A stretch of 64,000 nt of DNA from Sanderia malayensis (GCA_013076295.1 RQOL01000671.1:5298-69297), one strand, 5' to 3'; shown: positions 1 to 13,900, counted from the first letter of the stretch. A program made the numbers and translations. The notes: a model not told the origin generated them from the letters alone.

Positions 1-68
1 TCGATAAGCTAAATTCGTAGAGTAAAGATCATGTGAATAATGAGGTATTTTTACCCTGTAAATATAAG

Positions 69-90
69 GGATCCACAGCTGTGGATAAAA
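69..90 (+). repeat. Left terminal inverted repeat of KDZ element
   Basis: GGATCCACAGCTGTGGA followed by TAAAA. The inverted counterpart is at 17,509-17,530. The 14-base core TCCACAGCTGTGGA is itself a palindrome. The KDZ transposase start codon lies about 115 bases inside. Confidence 0.5.
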
Positions 91-203
91 TCTTGCTGTG
101 GAAGCCAGAAAGAGGCTAGTGTTGGTGCTGAGTCAGCAGTGTTTACTTTTATTGTAGCAGGCCTAGACATGGTTGCATGCATTGTAGTTATGGCTTTGGT
201 GTG

Positions 204-3200
204 ATGGACGAGGAAGATAAAGGACTAGACGCAGCAAAGGAGAAGATTATTAATCGACGAAAATCCCGCTTTGAACAGCAAGAGCGAAATAAGAGATGGA
301 AAGACAATCTTTTAGAATCTTCGTCAGATCAGCAATACGCGAACAGCACTATCGCTTTCTACAGCAATCTCCCAGTTAGATCCAAGAGGAAATTAAAGGA
401 AAAGCGACTCTCTGTAGCAGGTGTTAAGCCTAGTATTTCAGTTGATAATGAAAATAATCAAAGTATTGATTTGTATTTAAATATTTATTATAATGATTTT
501 TCAATGATAGTTGATGATAGTTACAGCAGCAACGCTGAAGGGGTGATTCCTGAACTTCCTGAAACACCTAATCATAGTCCCATGCAGGATGATGACAATG
601 TGAGTGAAAACCAAAACATCCTTGTTATTATCACGTTTCCCTTCTCGAAAATGTGTCTTTTTGTCCAGGCAGTTTTATTAATTCTCAAATTTTGAATATG
701 TCACTTGATTTGCTGATGTATGATTGATAACTTGATAAGTACTTACCACCTATAAGGAAGTAAAATGATATTGTCGATGTTATCTCTATTATAAGGAAGC
801 TGTGTCAAGACATTCAGATATGTCTTATGATTTCATTCAGCCATCCGCCCAGAAAAAGGTAGGATGTGTACATGCTCTCTAATTTGTTTTTGTGTCCCAC
901 CCAATTAATTAATTTCTAATACAGAGTGAACTTATTATTCAGCCCTTGTCCCAAGCCATATCTTTATTTCATAACTTATTTCTTAACTTAATATTGTAAA
1001 CAGGATTTTGTTAAATTGCAATGATATTGATTTCAGAGAAATTATCTTCAACTTCTGTTTTCATTTTCTTGGGGTTGCTTGAATGCATATAGGTTGCTAT
1101 GCGATCTATTTTACTGCAAAGAAAGTTTGAGGTTATTAATCATATGGCAGAAAATAATCTTCTGAGTTTATTTTCAAGGCTAATGTATGGTGAATGTCAG
1201 CTAGGTTACCACAGTTCTAACATTGAGAACTATAAAGCAAATATATGTTAAATAACTGCATATCTTTCTGTCTTTGATCAAGTTGCTTTTATTTGCAGTA
1301 ATTTATTCTACCTTCAGGTGTATTGAGTTGGATAATAAGAGCATTAGGTAACCCTATGCTATGCTTTTACTTTTAGGTGTATATAGAGATTGATTCGGTT
1401 ATAAATTATGTCTATGAGCTTTCTCAAAATAATGGGATTTCTCCAGCAAATGATGAATATACTGCATTTTCTCTTTCTGATGTGGATGCAAAAGAAGGAA
1501 AATTAAAGGTAAATAAACGAAACTAGATCATTCCATATCATAAAAATATGACATGGTAAAACACTATGATTTGCCAACAACAAAGAATCATCTTTTCTAA
1601 GCTCATTCATAAGAGATGCATACAGGCTTGAAGTGGCCAACTACTTGCAATCCGGTATTTTATTTGCTAAGACCTAACCTCATAAAGTAGGTTGGAACCA
1701 TAAATGTTCTTCGCTGAATGTGATTCAAAGTAGGCATTCCCTCTGATGTGAGCGAGCAGTGCTTACATGCTTCACTTTTGTTGCCACTCATCACATTTTT
1801 CTTTCTTCCATGTGTAATAAGTCAAAATAAAAATTGCTCAATGCGCTGTGTTCATCATTACAATGATATTGATGAATCTTAATTTTACCCCACAGGAAAG
1901 ATCGTTTGTTTTCGTTATTCGTAAATCTGTGGAATTTGACGATTGTTGGGGTTGGGTGTATGCTTGTAGCTGTACAAAAGAGCAAGTTCGATTCTGTAAT
2001 TCCATTGCACGGTGAGTTCCGTTGAAAAGAAAAGGTGAGTCAGTTTCTTAGAATGACCAGCCTAGCTATTAGCCGTGTGAAAAGACTGAACAAAACGAAA
2101 CCCAAAATGTACATACCAAATGGTTATAATTCATAGCACAATACATTATGACAGACGGATGATGACCGTTAAGCTGCACTTCGTTGTGCGTTGCTTCATT
2201 TTCATTCTATCAGCTTGAACACTGTTTTAGCAGTACTTACATTCCTGTCTTAGAATTTGATAATGAATACAACAAAAGCTGCCTGCACATCAAAGCTGCC
2301 TCTCATCTTATGGCCGAATTTGATTCGCGGAACAGAATAGAACCAGAGTCTCATTATAAAAACACAGGTAGACCCACATCCCTCTTGATATTATCATTCC
2401 ATGGAATATCACGCTTATTACAAGCCATACACATTGTTTTATTATCCTTTTAGCTGAGCACTTTCGTTTTTTAGACGAACCTGGGTCAGATAGTCCAGTG
2501 TTTCCAATTCTGAGCACGGAAAATGTTGTTTCAGTGTGGGACCAACAAAAAAATGATTACGGTGCTATCACTATAATACGTAACCATTTGTCTTGTCTTT
2601 GCTGCCCAAGCTCAACATCCTGCAGTCACATAGACATATTAACGTCAATGGAGGGCTCCACCAAGCTTCCCAGTAACGCTGAAAGAATGCTGCAATGTGT
2701 TCAAGAAGAAGGTAGCACATCTGGAGCAGAAAATCAGAACAGCCACAATCTATGAATAAGGAAAGGCAATTTGTAAGTACATTGGGCGACGACGACAGTT
2801 TTGTTTTAAAGCCATTATTAGTACCTGATCTCAAATGCCCAAACTGTGGAGGCAAGTGGTCTTCCGATGACCCTGTGAAAAATGACTGGGTATACAGCAA
2901 GGCGGTAGCAGTTTTCTTAGATTTTGGCATTTTCACAGCTAAAGGTAAATATCCAATTAATTTCATATAGTCGGGGCAATTGTTGATTGATCGTTTTGTA
3001 AGGAGTGATGAATGCATTTGCACTTCTCTATGGTTTCCATCGGGGGAATTGACCGTTTTGCTTTACTTTTCATTTTACAGTCTACTGTATCAAATGTGCA
3101 ACTGAATGTAGTTGGTATCAGTACGATGGACTAGAGGATGGCCTTATAAACATGGGATCGTATCTCGTTAGTCACAAAATTCTTCGACGTTTTATGCTTT

Positions 3201-5530
3201 GCTTTTTGCATGGAAGGTAAGAAACTTGCATCTGTAAAGTAGCCTTAATATCTTTAAAGAGGAGTGGAATTATATGCCAGCAGCCCATTGCCTAAACTTC
3301 ACCCATCGAAAAAAATCTTCTGAGATACTTCAAGGCTATACATTTTAAGAAAAGGCAGCATGCTTCTGTCAATTTCATCCTGTTATAAGATTTATCCTCA
3401 TGCACTTACAGCTCATTCTCCCCCTTTAACATTTTAGGATGCCAATCTATGTATTTCACTCGATTTATGTGAGAGAAAAACAGGTTGAAGGGTATGCTGA
3501 TTTGGCATCCTCTTTTACATATAACAAATTCAAGAATGCTTGGTATCGCTACATGGAGCTTTTAGATATCGATATAGATACGGGATTTTCCTGTAAGATT
3601 TGTAAAGAAGAACCATCTGTCTTGATAATGGATGCTACTTCTTTATCATTCCGAAAAGAATTCATGCACTGGCATTCGTTTTTGAACAAAGTCGATACCA
3701 ATTCGGACATGCTAATACCACGAAAAAGGTATAGGAATATTTCATTCATTGTGACCTTTGTATGTAAATATTTGTCTGATACTATTGTTACCAGACAAGA
3801 CTCTCCAGAGGAGCCACTACTAGCAGACAGTTGTTCCCCTGCGATGCCCCTAAGCCAATATTTCTTGATAGAACGATTTATTGCAGACAAACACAGTGCA
3901 TTTGGGTAAGGTAAGAGTACTCACCATCAAATATTAATTTTTCACCGTTTTATTGCTATAGTCAGTTCAAAGATCGAATCTTGATCTCAAACAAAAGATG
4001 TGGTTCCCTTCTTCTGCGTTACGCATGCAGCCCTAGAAGAAAAGCCAAGAAATTAACAGGTGAAGAAATGGAGGAGCTGATGAGCATCTTGAAAACAGAT
4101 TGCCTGGAAGTTCACGATCTTCTGAGTCACATACAAGCATGTTGCATACCTATAGACCACCAGTACGCCAGAGAAAGCGAGAAGACGAAGCTGGAAACAG
4201 TACCATTTACTTGTTCCAGGGTATGGATGCCTTTTGTAGAAGCACTTGGAGTAGCAACGCATGTTTGTGGACTAATTCATCAAGATAATGTTCTTTTAAC
4301 AGCTTTAGAAAATCTAGTGAAAGCAAATGGAGCAGTGTCAGCAGAAATTTTGGGAATAGTTAGAACAAAATTCCCTGTTCTCCATGATATCGTTTCGACT
4401 TTCGAAAAATTCCAATGTCCTATTGCTCTTTTGCCTGTTCTGAAAATTCTAGTTGAAAAATCCAAACAACCTTTTCAAGACTACAATGGTGTTGATGCTG
4501 CTGATGATGATCTACTTCTGTCAGAAGGAGAAAGCCCTGAACATTCGATTTACTCGCACTGGCCATGCCTTACACAAAGCAGAAGGAGAGGAAAGTACAG
4601 TGTGGATAAAAAAGGTTCTAAGAAGGACACAATGAGTTGTCATAAGACAAGTAAAGGGCACCCCACCTTGCTTCCCGGCGTATTCACAATGTTCTGCAAG
4701 CATGGTATGAATCACTTGCTGATTTACTTTTAAAATGGTATATGCTGAGAATAATAATGTTGTTTGCTATGAAAAGTTTTATCCTATGAGAAGCGAAATG
4801 GTACCTTTCATTGCTGCAGACCCCAAATATAACATAATGGTTAATTGTCTCTAATTCAATCAATAGAAATCTGCTATGGGTTTGAAATAATGCTGACAAA
4901 TGAATCTCCCGATGTTGCTTTCACTGTCATATTCACCAGATTCGAAAAAGGTAACACATAAATCACACATAAATCATCATTTTCTTGGTTGTATTATCCT
5001 TTGTTTTCCGTAGGTTCCATGTAAGAATTTCGCGAGCCTAAAAACAATGTGGCATTACATGTTATATTTGAATCACGTGCAACTTATCTTATTTTAGCAC
5101 CTGAAGTTATCATTTACGATAATGCATGCAGTCTGCATGAATACTGTTTAAATCGACAGCCGATATTTTTCAAAAACACAAAGTTTTTGGTCGACAGACT
5201 TCACTGGAAAAATCACACAGGTAGCTAAATTCATTTTTTTTGCGTTCGATATATTTTACGGTGTGCAGATTGACAGATCACATGATATAAATTGTTATTT
5301 TTACCAGCTGCATTTTTTATTTAGGTTGTAGTGAAGGGTACAATATGTCAAAGTATCCTACGCTAAAGAAAATAAACAGTCAAATAAATGAACAGATGAA
5401 TGCCTGTTTAAAGCGCATAAAGCCATCGTTATCATATATGACCCACAAAAATTTCATGAGGCACTGTGCATTATGCCTCTGGTATAGAAATAACCTGACA
5501 GAACAACGTAACAAAGAAGATAAAAAATAG
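204..5530 (+). CDS. KDZ transposase with cysteine-cluster (CxC-type) N-terminal half, multi-exon
   Basis: Transposase of the Kyakuja-Dileera-Zisupton superfamily, a nuclear DNA-cleaving enzyme. I start at ATG 204 (MDEEDKG), with the exon 1 donor GTGAGT near 600. Further exons with AG/GT borders lie near 1,377-1,508, 1,897-2,010 (Cys-rich, ACSCTKEQVRFC), 2,214-2,366, 2,454-2,710 (HLSCLCCPSSTSCSH zinc-binding cluster), 2,775-2,944 (CPNCGG), 3,082-3,219, 3,439-3,727, 3,961-4,703, 4,866-4,952, 5,096-5,220 and 5,326-5,530. A small exon near 797-857 is possible. Family hallmarks are VLIMDATSLSFR, the HPTLLPGVFTMFCKHG block, IIYDNACSLHEYCLNR, DRLHWKNHTGCSEGY and the C-terminal INSQINEQMN stretch. 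The conserved blocks are all in order with usable splice sites, so the gene may be functional. The exon join around 2,710-2,775 is the least certain. The architecture recalls the family related to vertebrate HMGXB3; that comparison is from memory. Confidence 0.82.
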
Positions 5531-5650
5531 TAGACGGAAATTCCTTAAACATGTAAAACAAAAATATCCATCAACATCATTCCTTAATTAGTAGATTATT
5601 TTCACCATACAACAGAAATGTATTCCACAGTTGCATATTTTAAGTTAAGA
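5531..5650. other. 3' flank of KDZ gene
   Basis: AT-rich, no ORF. It holds the presumed 3' UTR/polyadenylation region between the transposase stop codon and the 176-bp repeats. Confidence 0.4.
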
Positions 5651-6806
5651 AGACGGTTCCTGTGGACACCCTCGTTTTTCAGTGATCATCCACAGGAATG
5701 TGAATATCGTGTATAAAACAGCTCAAATCAGTATTTCTTGTTAGTTTTCGTCTATCTGCTGGTAAATCACTGCAAATAAGTCGATATTCATGATAAATGT
5801 GTTTTAGTGTAGCAATTTTTAAGAAAAAGCGCTTGCTGTGGACACCCTCGTTTTTCAGTGATCATCCACAGGAATGTGAATATCATGTATAAAACAGCTC
5901 AAATCAGTATTTCCTGTTAGTTTTCGTCTATCTGCTGGTAAATCACTGGAAATAAGTCGATATTCATGATAAATGTGTTTTAATGTAGTAATTTTTAAGA
6001 AAAAGCGCTTCCTGTGGACACCCTCGTTTTTCAGTGATCATCCACAGGAATGTGAATATCGTGTATAAAACAGCTCAAATCAGTATTTCCTGTTAGTTTT
6101 CGTCTATCTGCTGGTAAATCACTGGAAATAAGTCGATATTCATGATAAATGTGTTTTAGTGTAGTAATTTTCAAGAAAAAGCGCTTCCTGTAGACACCCT
6201 CGTTTTTCAGTGATCATCCACAGGAATGTGAATATCGTGTATAAAACAGCTCAAATCAGTATTTCTTGTTAGTTTTCGTCTATCTGCTGGTAAATCGCTG
6301 GAAATAAGTCGATATTCATGATAAATGTGTTTTAGTGTAACAATTTTTAAGAAAAAGCGCTTCCTGTGGACACCCTCGTTTTTCAATGATCATCCACAGG
6401 AATGTGAATATCGTGTATAAAACAGCTCAAATCAGTATTTCTTGTTAGTTTTCGTCTATCTGCTGGTAAATCACTGGAAATAAGTCGATATTCATGATAA
6501 ATGTGTTTTAGTGTAGTAATTTTTAAGAAAAAGCGCTTCCTGTGGACACCCTCGTTCTTCAGTGATCATCCACAGGAATGTGAATATCGTGTATAAAACA
6601 GCTCAAATCAGTATTTCCTGTTAGTTTTCGTCCATCTGCTGGTAAATCACTGGAAATAAGTCGATATTCATGATAAATGTGTTTTAGTGTAGTAATTTTT
6701 AAGAAAAAGCGCTTCCTGTGGACACCCTCGTTTTTCAGTGATCATCCACAGGAATGTGAATATCGTGTATAAAACAGCTCAAATTTTCGTCTATCTGCTG
6801 GTAAAT
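5651..6806. repeat. 176-bp tandem repeat, about 6.6 copies
   Basis: The landmark ACACCCTCGTT recurs at 5,666, 5,842, 6,018, 6,194, 6,370, 6,546 and 6,722, an exact 176-base period with few point differences. The last copy stops early at AAATTTTCGTCTATCTGC. Each unit has an inverted pair, TCCTGTGGA ... TCCACAGGA, about 25 bases apart. This resembles the TCCACAGCTGTGGA core of the element ends. The repeat starts about 120 bases after the transposase stop codon. Confidence 0.95.
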
Positions 6807-8828
6807 AACAAATACCATTATTTCCTATCGCTTGAAACCTAATTGCTTTTCACTTGCTTCTACAGTTGATAAAATGTTATATTCTTACCGATTATGATGT
6901 TTTTGACAAGTTATAAATTTGTCTTCTTATTTTTCGTCGTGTTCTTTCGGCAAAGTTAAAACTGTCCTTGATTTCAATCGTTGTATTTTGTTCGTCATTG
7001 TATTCCTGTAATGAAGAAATGTATTGTGAAGGTGAAGGCCTGTTCGTAACCAATTAATTAAACCTGAAGGCTTAAAACGTTAATCGTCATAATCTTGGCC
7101 AATCGTTTTGCACTTAATCCATGGTTTCCTGCCAACAATTGAATTTCATTGTTAAACTGAAATTGAATATTACTAAAATAAAGATGTTCATCTCAACTGA
7201 TGTTAGTGACTCAGAGTTATACTTACTTGTTTTATCATTGATCTATAATATATAAGAGCTGTCGTCACGTGATGTGCTCTAAACAAAGGAAAACTCGCCC
7301 CCCGTTGTCAATGAACTCCTCCTACAGTTTTTGGTCTAGCGCCGCGAAAGACGCACCGATCTGTTCGACGTATCCTTGGGAAGTAAAATGAGAATTGCTT
7401 TTCGTGAATTTCTCTTTCGTTTTCGAGATATTCAGCTTTTTCTGAATCGAAAACTTTCCCAGGAAGTCTATTGTTTTTTTCAAAAGAAAAAAACTCACTT
7501 GCCACAGGAAGCAAATTTCCACCTCCATTCTCGGGTGGTTTTCTCCGCAACTATCCATAAATTCATTTCGAAAATTCCACATAACGTTAGCATTGAGCTC
7601 GCCCAGCAGCTCGGTTTTTTTCGCTTTTCGATGTTCCAATTACTTCCAGAGATGTGCCCAAGTTAAACTAAACTACTGAGATCTCATCTCTAAATGTTCT
7701 TTCCAGCGAAAGCCGTTCTGCCCTTGAGTCAGGATTTACGTCACTATTTGAAATTTGATATATTTTGGTATTAGTCATTCCAACATCGGAGACGGGCTAT
7801 CTTTAAAACACCGAGTCCGGAATCTGGAACGGGCCCATGTTGTCGTTTTTCGCCAACAGGAAGTAGAATGGTGTCCTTTGTTCTGAGATTGCATCTCTCT
7901 TCACTGGAATAGTTTGTGCAAAATACATGGTTCTGATGATGCAATGTTTTGCAATGTCCCATGAAAATCAGAACAGTTTTTGGAGTGAAAAGAACATCAG
8001 AGAAACGAAAGCCAGTTGGACTTTTCAAATAAATATCACGATGCCTCTGCTGTATCCTATCCGTGACTTTAGCATTTTGTTCCTCTTTGCAGCGTTAGTT
8101 TCCGTTGACTGTAATCTCTTCAAGCTTCACACAAACGACTGTCATGTATTTCTGAATATTCCATCAATCTATTATAATTTTAGAGCTGCAACCATATAAC
8201 TGACCGGATTCCCTAGACGATATCCAATAACAAGATACGTGTCCGTGATTCCTCTCCAACTTGAACCATTTATAAGTGGAGCAAGCACCCCTATATATAC
8301 CCTCTCCTGGGGAATTACCCCACTAAGTAGTCAAAGTCATTGACATTATCAATTAAAGATATAATTACAACAGCTTGATTTCGTCCCAACTACATGCAGT
8401 TTCTGGTACGAATTCGGGTGGACAAGCTTTACTTTTACAACAACTTAACACCATAACGAGGCCATTACGTAATTGTTCTCGCACTCCCCCTTCAGTCGTG
8501 TCCCTTCGCATTCGTCGCTGTTCTAGCTACTTCGATCAGCCTGCTGTTACTCGCTAATCAGCACACAGCCAGAAAATAACTGCAAAAAGCTGAACTGACA
8601 GCTGTTCATCTACGTAACAATAGCTTCCTGTTGGCAAACAATCACAACATGGGCCGGGGAGGAATGCAATTGCAAGTTATGATTTTGCTGTAAATATCTT
8701 TCCAGTATGTTAAATAATTAAATAAAAATAATTCTACAGAGAGCCGATCTGAGACAATATATGTTAAAACATCGAAAACATCGGAGAGAGACTTCCTCTT
8801 CACCCGATCGCTTTTCCACTCGCATCCA
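6807..8828. other. Gene-free spacer between the two tandem repeats
   Basis: Only short unrelated ORFs occur on both strands. There is no recognisable protein motif, no splice-consistent exon series and no clear terminal repeats. A TATATATA tract sits near 8,292 in a pyrimidine-rich context. I cannot assign a function. Confidence 0.5.
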
Positions 8829-10807
8829 AACCCACTCCACTTTTCTTCAAGATCACTGTCTCACTCACATCGAAGGCCAAAACAATAGAAATCCACCCCT
8901 GTCCCACTCACATCGAAGGCCAAAACAACAAAAACCCACCCCACTTTTGTTGAAGATCACTGTCCCACTCACATCGAAGGCCAAAACAACAGCAAACCCA
9001 CCCCACTTTTGTTGAAGATCACTGTCCCACTCACATCGAAGGCCAAAACAATAGAAATCCACCCCATTTTTCTTCAAGATCACTGTCCCACTCACATCGA
9101 AGGCCAAAACAACAGCAAACCCACCCCACTTTTGTTGAATATCACTGTCCCACTCACATCGAAGGCCAAAACAATGGAAATCCACCCCTGTCCCACTCAC
9201 ATCGAAGGCCAAAACAATAGAAATCCACCCCATTTTTCTTCAAGATCACTGTCCCACTCACATCGAAGGCCAAAACAACGGCAAACCCACCCCACTTTTT
9301 TTGAATATCACTGTCCCACTCACATCGAAGGCCAAAACAATAGAAATCCACCCCACTTTTCTTCAAGATCACTGTCCCACTCACATCGAAGGCCAAAACA
9401 ACAGCAAACCCACCCCACTTTTGTTGACGATCACTGTCCCACTCACATCGAAGGCCAAAACAACAAAAACCCACCCCACTTTTGTTGAAGATCACTGTCC
9501 CACTCACATCGAAGGCCAAAACAATAGATATCCACCACGCTTTTCTTCAAGATCACTGTCCCACTCACATCGAAGGCCAAAACAACAGCAAACCCACCCC
9601 ACTTTTGTTGAAGATCACTGTCCCACTCACATCGAAGGCCAAAACAATAGATATCCACCACTTTTCTTCAAGATCACTGTCCCACTCACATCGAAGGCCA
9701 AAACAACAAAAACCCACCCCACTTTTGTTGAAGATCACTGTCCCACTCACATCGAAGGCCAAAACAATAGAAATCCACCCCATTTTTCTTCAAGATCACT
9801 GCCCCACTCATATCGAAGGCCAAAACAACAAAAACCCACCCCACTTTTGTTGAAGATCACTGTCCCACTCACATCGAAGGCCAAAACAATAGAAATCCAC
9901 CCCATTTTTCTTCAAGATCACTGTCCCACTCACATCGAAGGCCAAAACAACAGCAAACCCACCCCACTTTTGTTGAATATCACTGTCCCACTCACATCGA
10001 AGGCCAAAACAATAGAAATCCACCACACTTTTCTTCAAGATCACTGTCCCACTCACATCGAAGGCCAAAACAATAGAAATCCACCCCACTTTTCTTCAAG
10101 ATCACTGTCCCACTCACATCGAAGAAAAAAAAACAGCAAACCCACCCCACTTTTGTTGACGATCACTGTCCCACTCACATCGAAGGCCAAAACAACAAAA
10201 ACCCACCCCACTTTTGTTGAAGATCACTGTCCCACTCACATCGAAGGCCAAAACAATAGATATCCACCACGCTTTTCTTCAAGATCACTGTCCCACTCAC
10301 ATCGAAGGCCAAAACAACAGCAAACCCACCCCACTTTTGTTGAAGATCACTGTCCCACTCACATCGAAGGCCAAAACAATAGATATCCACCACTTTTCTT
10401 CAAGATCACTGTCCCACTCACATCGAAGGCCAAAACAACAGCAAACCCACACCACTTTTGTTAAAGATCACTGTCCCACTCACATCGAAAGCCAAAATAA
10501 CAGAAACCCACCCCACTTTTGTTCAAGATCGCTGTTCCACTCAGATCGAAGGCCAAAGCATCAAAAACCCACCCCCCCTTTTGTTGAAGATCGCTGTTCC
10601 ACTCACATCGAAGGCCAAAGCAACAGAAACCCACCCCACTTTTGTTCAAGATCGCTGTTCCACTCACATCGAAGGCCAAAGCATCAGAAACCCACCCCCC
10701 TTTTGTTGAAGATCGCTGTTCCACTCACATCGAAGGCCAAAACAACAGAAACCCACCCCACTTTTGTTCAAGACCGCTGTTCCACTCACGTCGAAAGCCA
10801 AAACACT
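8829..10807. repeat. ~61-62-bp minisatellite, about 30 copies
   Basis: The core CACTCACATCGAAGGCCAAAACAA recurs every 61-62 bases (for example at 8,966, 9,028 and 9,089). Between cores is CCACCCCACTTTTSTT plus AAGATCACTGTCC with variants. Two subtypes alternate: GAAATCCACC/TTCTTCAAG and AAACCCACC/TTGTTGAAG. From about 10,500 a third subtype (GATCGCTGTTCC) takes over. Stop codons are rare in the unit, so several frames stay open on both strands. The long ORFs here (for example 9,301-10,464 +) are by-products of the repeat. Confidence 0.95.
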
Positions 10808-10963
10808 AGGGAGGTGGCGCGCGAAGCGCGCCAGCCTTCCTACTTCAATGTAATAAAGCATGTGCAGACCACAGTCCTGGTTCAGTCCTTGCAGTGGTAC
10901 CTTTACAATTTGAAAAAAACGGAGTTTTAAACTTATTAACTCTCACAGATGTTTGACCTTGTT
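10808..10963. other. Short spacer with GC-rich palindrome
   Basis: GGCGCGCGAAGCGCGCC (about 10,815-10,831) is a near-perfect small hairpin directly after the last minisatellite copy. It lies beyond the 3' end of the OTU gene. No coding signal. Confidence 0.5.
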
Positions 10964-13900
10964 CTAAGAATGTAAATATTTGTTATATACCTTGCTATCT
11001 AGTTCAAAAAAATCTGTCACTTCGTTCCCTTCATGACGCTGTAGATGTTGCAAATATTCTTTGAACGTGTTCAGGTAGCGTCGATTTGTTGCTCTTTGGG
11101 CGTTCATAGAGTCCAAGACACACATCCTGGAAATCAAATAAAATATCTTCAAATATCAACACCAGAATGAAATAAGTAAATTGACTTTTCTACTTCTGAT
11201 TATGAAACCCTATTCAAAATGAATGCACTGACCATTCATCGGAGAGAGAAAAAATAAAAGCGACCCAATGCCAATTTTCCCTGTAAAACAGATGTGGTCG
11301 TTACTGATTTTGTACCATTCATATGTGATCATGATTTGCTTAAATGCTTTTCTCACTATACGAATAACGTAGTTCCATAGTTTAGAATCTTACCTCTGCG
11401 CACATGGAAATATGACAATTGAACTGTCAAGTAATCTGTCACGAGGAAATACGCAGCGAGGATTCTTCATGGCCTCTTTACCAGTTAGGATTTTATTTGC
11501 TTGGAAGACATTGGAAACAAATATTCCACAATCTGTGACAATATTGTTCTGCAACAACCTAAACAGCAAGTAGCAGCGTATTAAGCATCATATGCATATT
11601 TACAAATATGCAGAATGATGCTAGGAACAACCTCCCGTAAAAGCTATGCATCACAATGGTATGAGAAATGCCTAAGAGATTCCAATAAATGCACTTTACT
11701 TTGGAAATGTAAAATTGACAGAGACAGGTGGGGTCTAATATATGCCATGGTTTTGCTGGCACCAACAGAAAATGCTTCTATTAAAATGGAAATGTTCCTC
11801 ACTTTATATAAAATTCAACAGCTGATGTGGACAAGCCATAGGAATGGATACAAAACAAGTCAAAAAAAGTTAGGATGACTGTAACTTCCGAAGACTTCGG
11901 CTTCAACACAATTTGTGGCCATTGAAGAATACTGAAAGGAAAATTGCACTTGTCGATTATTGTTCAACGATATGTCAACAAAGACCACATGAAACATGAA
12001 AACGATTGCCGGTTATTTACCATTCACTCACCTTGTAGTTTCTGGAAAGAAATCTTTGATTGAATTGATATCTCGCATTATATCGCCTCTCGCTTTCTCG
12101 TTCAAACAACAAATGAACTTCCCACGTTTCTCCAGTATTCCACTACAAGCAGCATGGTAATGCAAAGAACAATTTGCGCAATTGACCCATTCTTCTCTTT
12201 CGTCACCAACAGCATGACAGCCAAGCCTTTTTATGCGGCGCACATTTTGCTTGGTTTGGTACGCGGTAGCTCGTTCACTACAGATCGTTGTCCTGGAAAA
12301 ACAATTTTGTACACTAACTTACATGATGAGCTGTATAAGATAAAACATTATTAATGTCTAACTCCTGCTAGCGAAGGATTCCGGAAAAATGTCTGGAAGG
12401 GCATACAAAATACGTTATTTTAAGACAAATATCATACGTACCAATTTTCCATATTAGTGGCACATAGTGATTCGGGAAACTTGAACTGCCAGTGGAAATA
12501 AACAGAATATTTATCGGACGGAAAGTTACATTCGCCTGACATAAGCATGGAGACATCAAACCATGATAAAAAGGATGAAATGGGCAATGCAGATTTATGT
12601 TCCTTGAAATAACACCTGCAAGGTATCGAACTTGCAATAGCCCTGTTAAAAGAAATGCACACATTATAAACATTTCTAATCGTGAAATGAAAAGTTGGGA
12701 CACTTTGTGTATTACAATATTCAAAGCAAAATGTCAAAAAATCATACGTACCGCAGAAGGAATGACTCTTGGCAATTTCCATTATCTCCGATCTGATGGC
12801 AAAATGCAATATGTCTGACGCTGTAGTTTTCTTGCCAGTTGGCCTACGCGAGTGCACTGCGAGCGTCGACAAAGAATATACCATCTGGTATGCATCGTCT
12901 GTGGTTATGTAATGATCTCGAAACTGTTCAGAGTGGAAAATAAGCATAAAACAACAAAACACTACCTTAAAAGCCTGAAAAGCTTAAACTCACTTGCACG
13001 AAAGCACTTGTACTGAAAACCGTTGTGCAAATGTTACCCATGGGCAAATATTTTCACAAAGAGAGCAGCTATGATATAGCGATTTAGTAATTTAAAATAG
13101 TGTGTTACGTACCTCTGAAAGATAATGCTTCACATGCTGTATTGTGTCTACAGCTGTCACCAAGCGCAAAATCGGCGAAACTATCTCCGTTCCAAATAGC
13201 AATTTGCCCACAGAATTGAAAAGGCAGTCTCCGTTACCTGTTGCTGTAACGGGTACCATGCCATCAGGAATTCCACTTCTTCCTCGACGCCTAAAACAAG
13301 AAAAGTAACTTGCAGAACTAATACAGCAGAATATATGATTAAACTTCTTATAAATTCTACTTAGCATCACATCTGAGGAAATTTACGAAATACAAACCTA
13401 TATAGCTAGCACAGAACAATACTTACATTTTGTCAATAACTGCCACTTCTCGTGGCAAAGTTCGCATCGTGAATTCTTCTTCGTCACCTGACAAGAACAA
13501 TCTGCATTGTTCCATAAAAGACTGGTCTAGTTGCTTGACCTTTTGCAAGAAGGAGTTCCAGTCGCTATCACAAATTTCGCTCAGGTGAGCAACTGACTGC
13601 AAGGCCTGAAATAAAAGGTTTGCAAATTCAGAAAGATTTTTATACTGGTGCCTTTCAATACAACAAGATTTTTATTATGACAATCTTACTAGCTGGCGAG
13701 TTTGTTCGTGAGGTAGAAAATTCGGTGACATCATTTGCCGTTTCTCGGCAATGTTGATGTGATCCACTCTCTATAGAAAGCAACAATTCAAAATTACGTT
13801 AAGAAGGACTATACCTTCCACAACCTTGTAAAATTTTAAATAAACGCTTTTTCTGAAGGCAGAGCATTGTAGCTATCATGAGTCCAACCTACCCCAACGG

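Noticed and set aside
61..90. Target-site duplication around the KDZ element
   Set aside because: The 8 bases outside the two ends (AATATAAG and ATTGGACT) do not match, so no duplication can be claimed.
8865..10464. Long ORFs on both strands (up to 387 aa) as a repeat protein
   Set aside because: They exist in several frames and both strands at once because the 61-62-bp unit has few stops. No start context, no recognisable fold.
8829..10807. CRISPR-like array of repeats and spacers
   Set aside because: The repeats vary, the intervening parts are themselves repeated, and the setting is eukaryotic. No cas genes.
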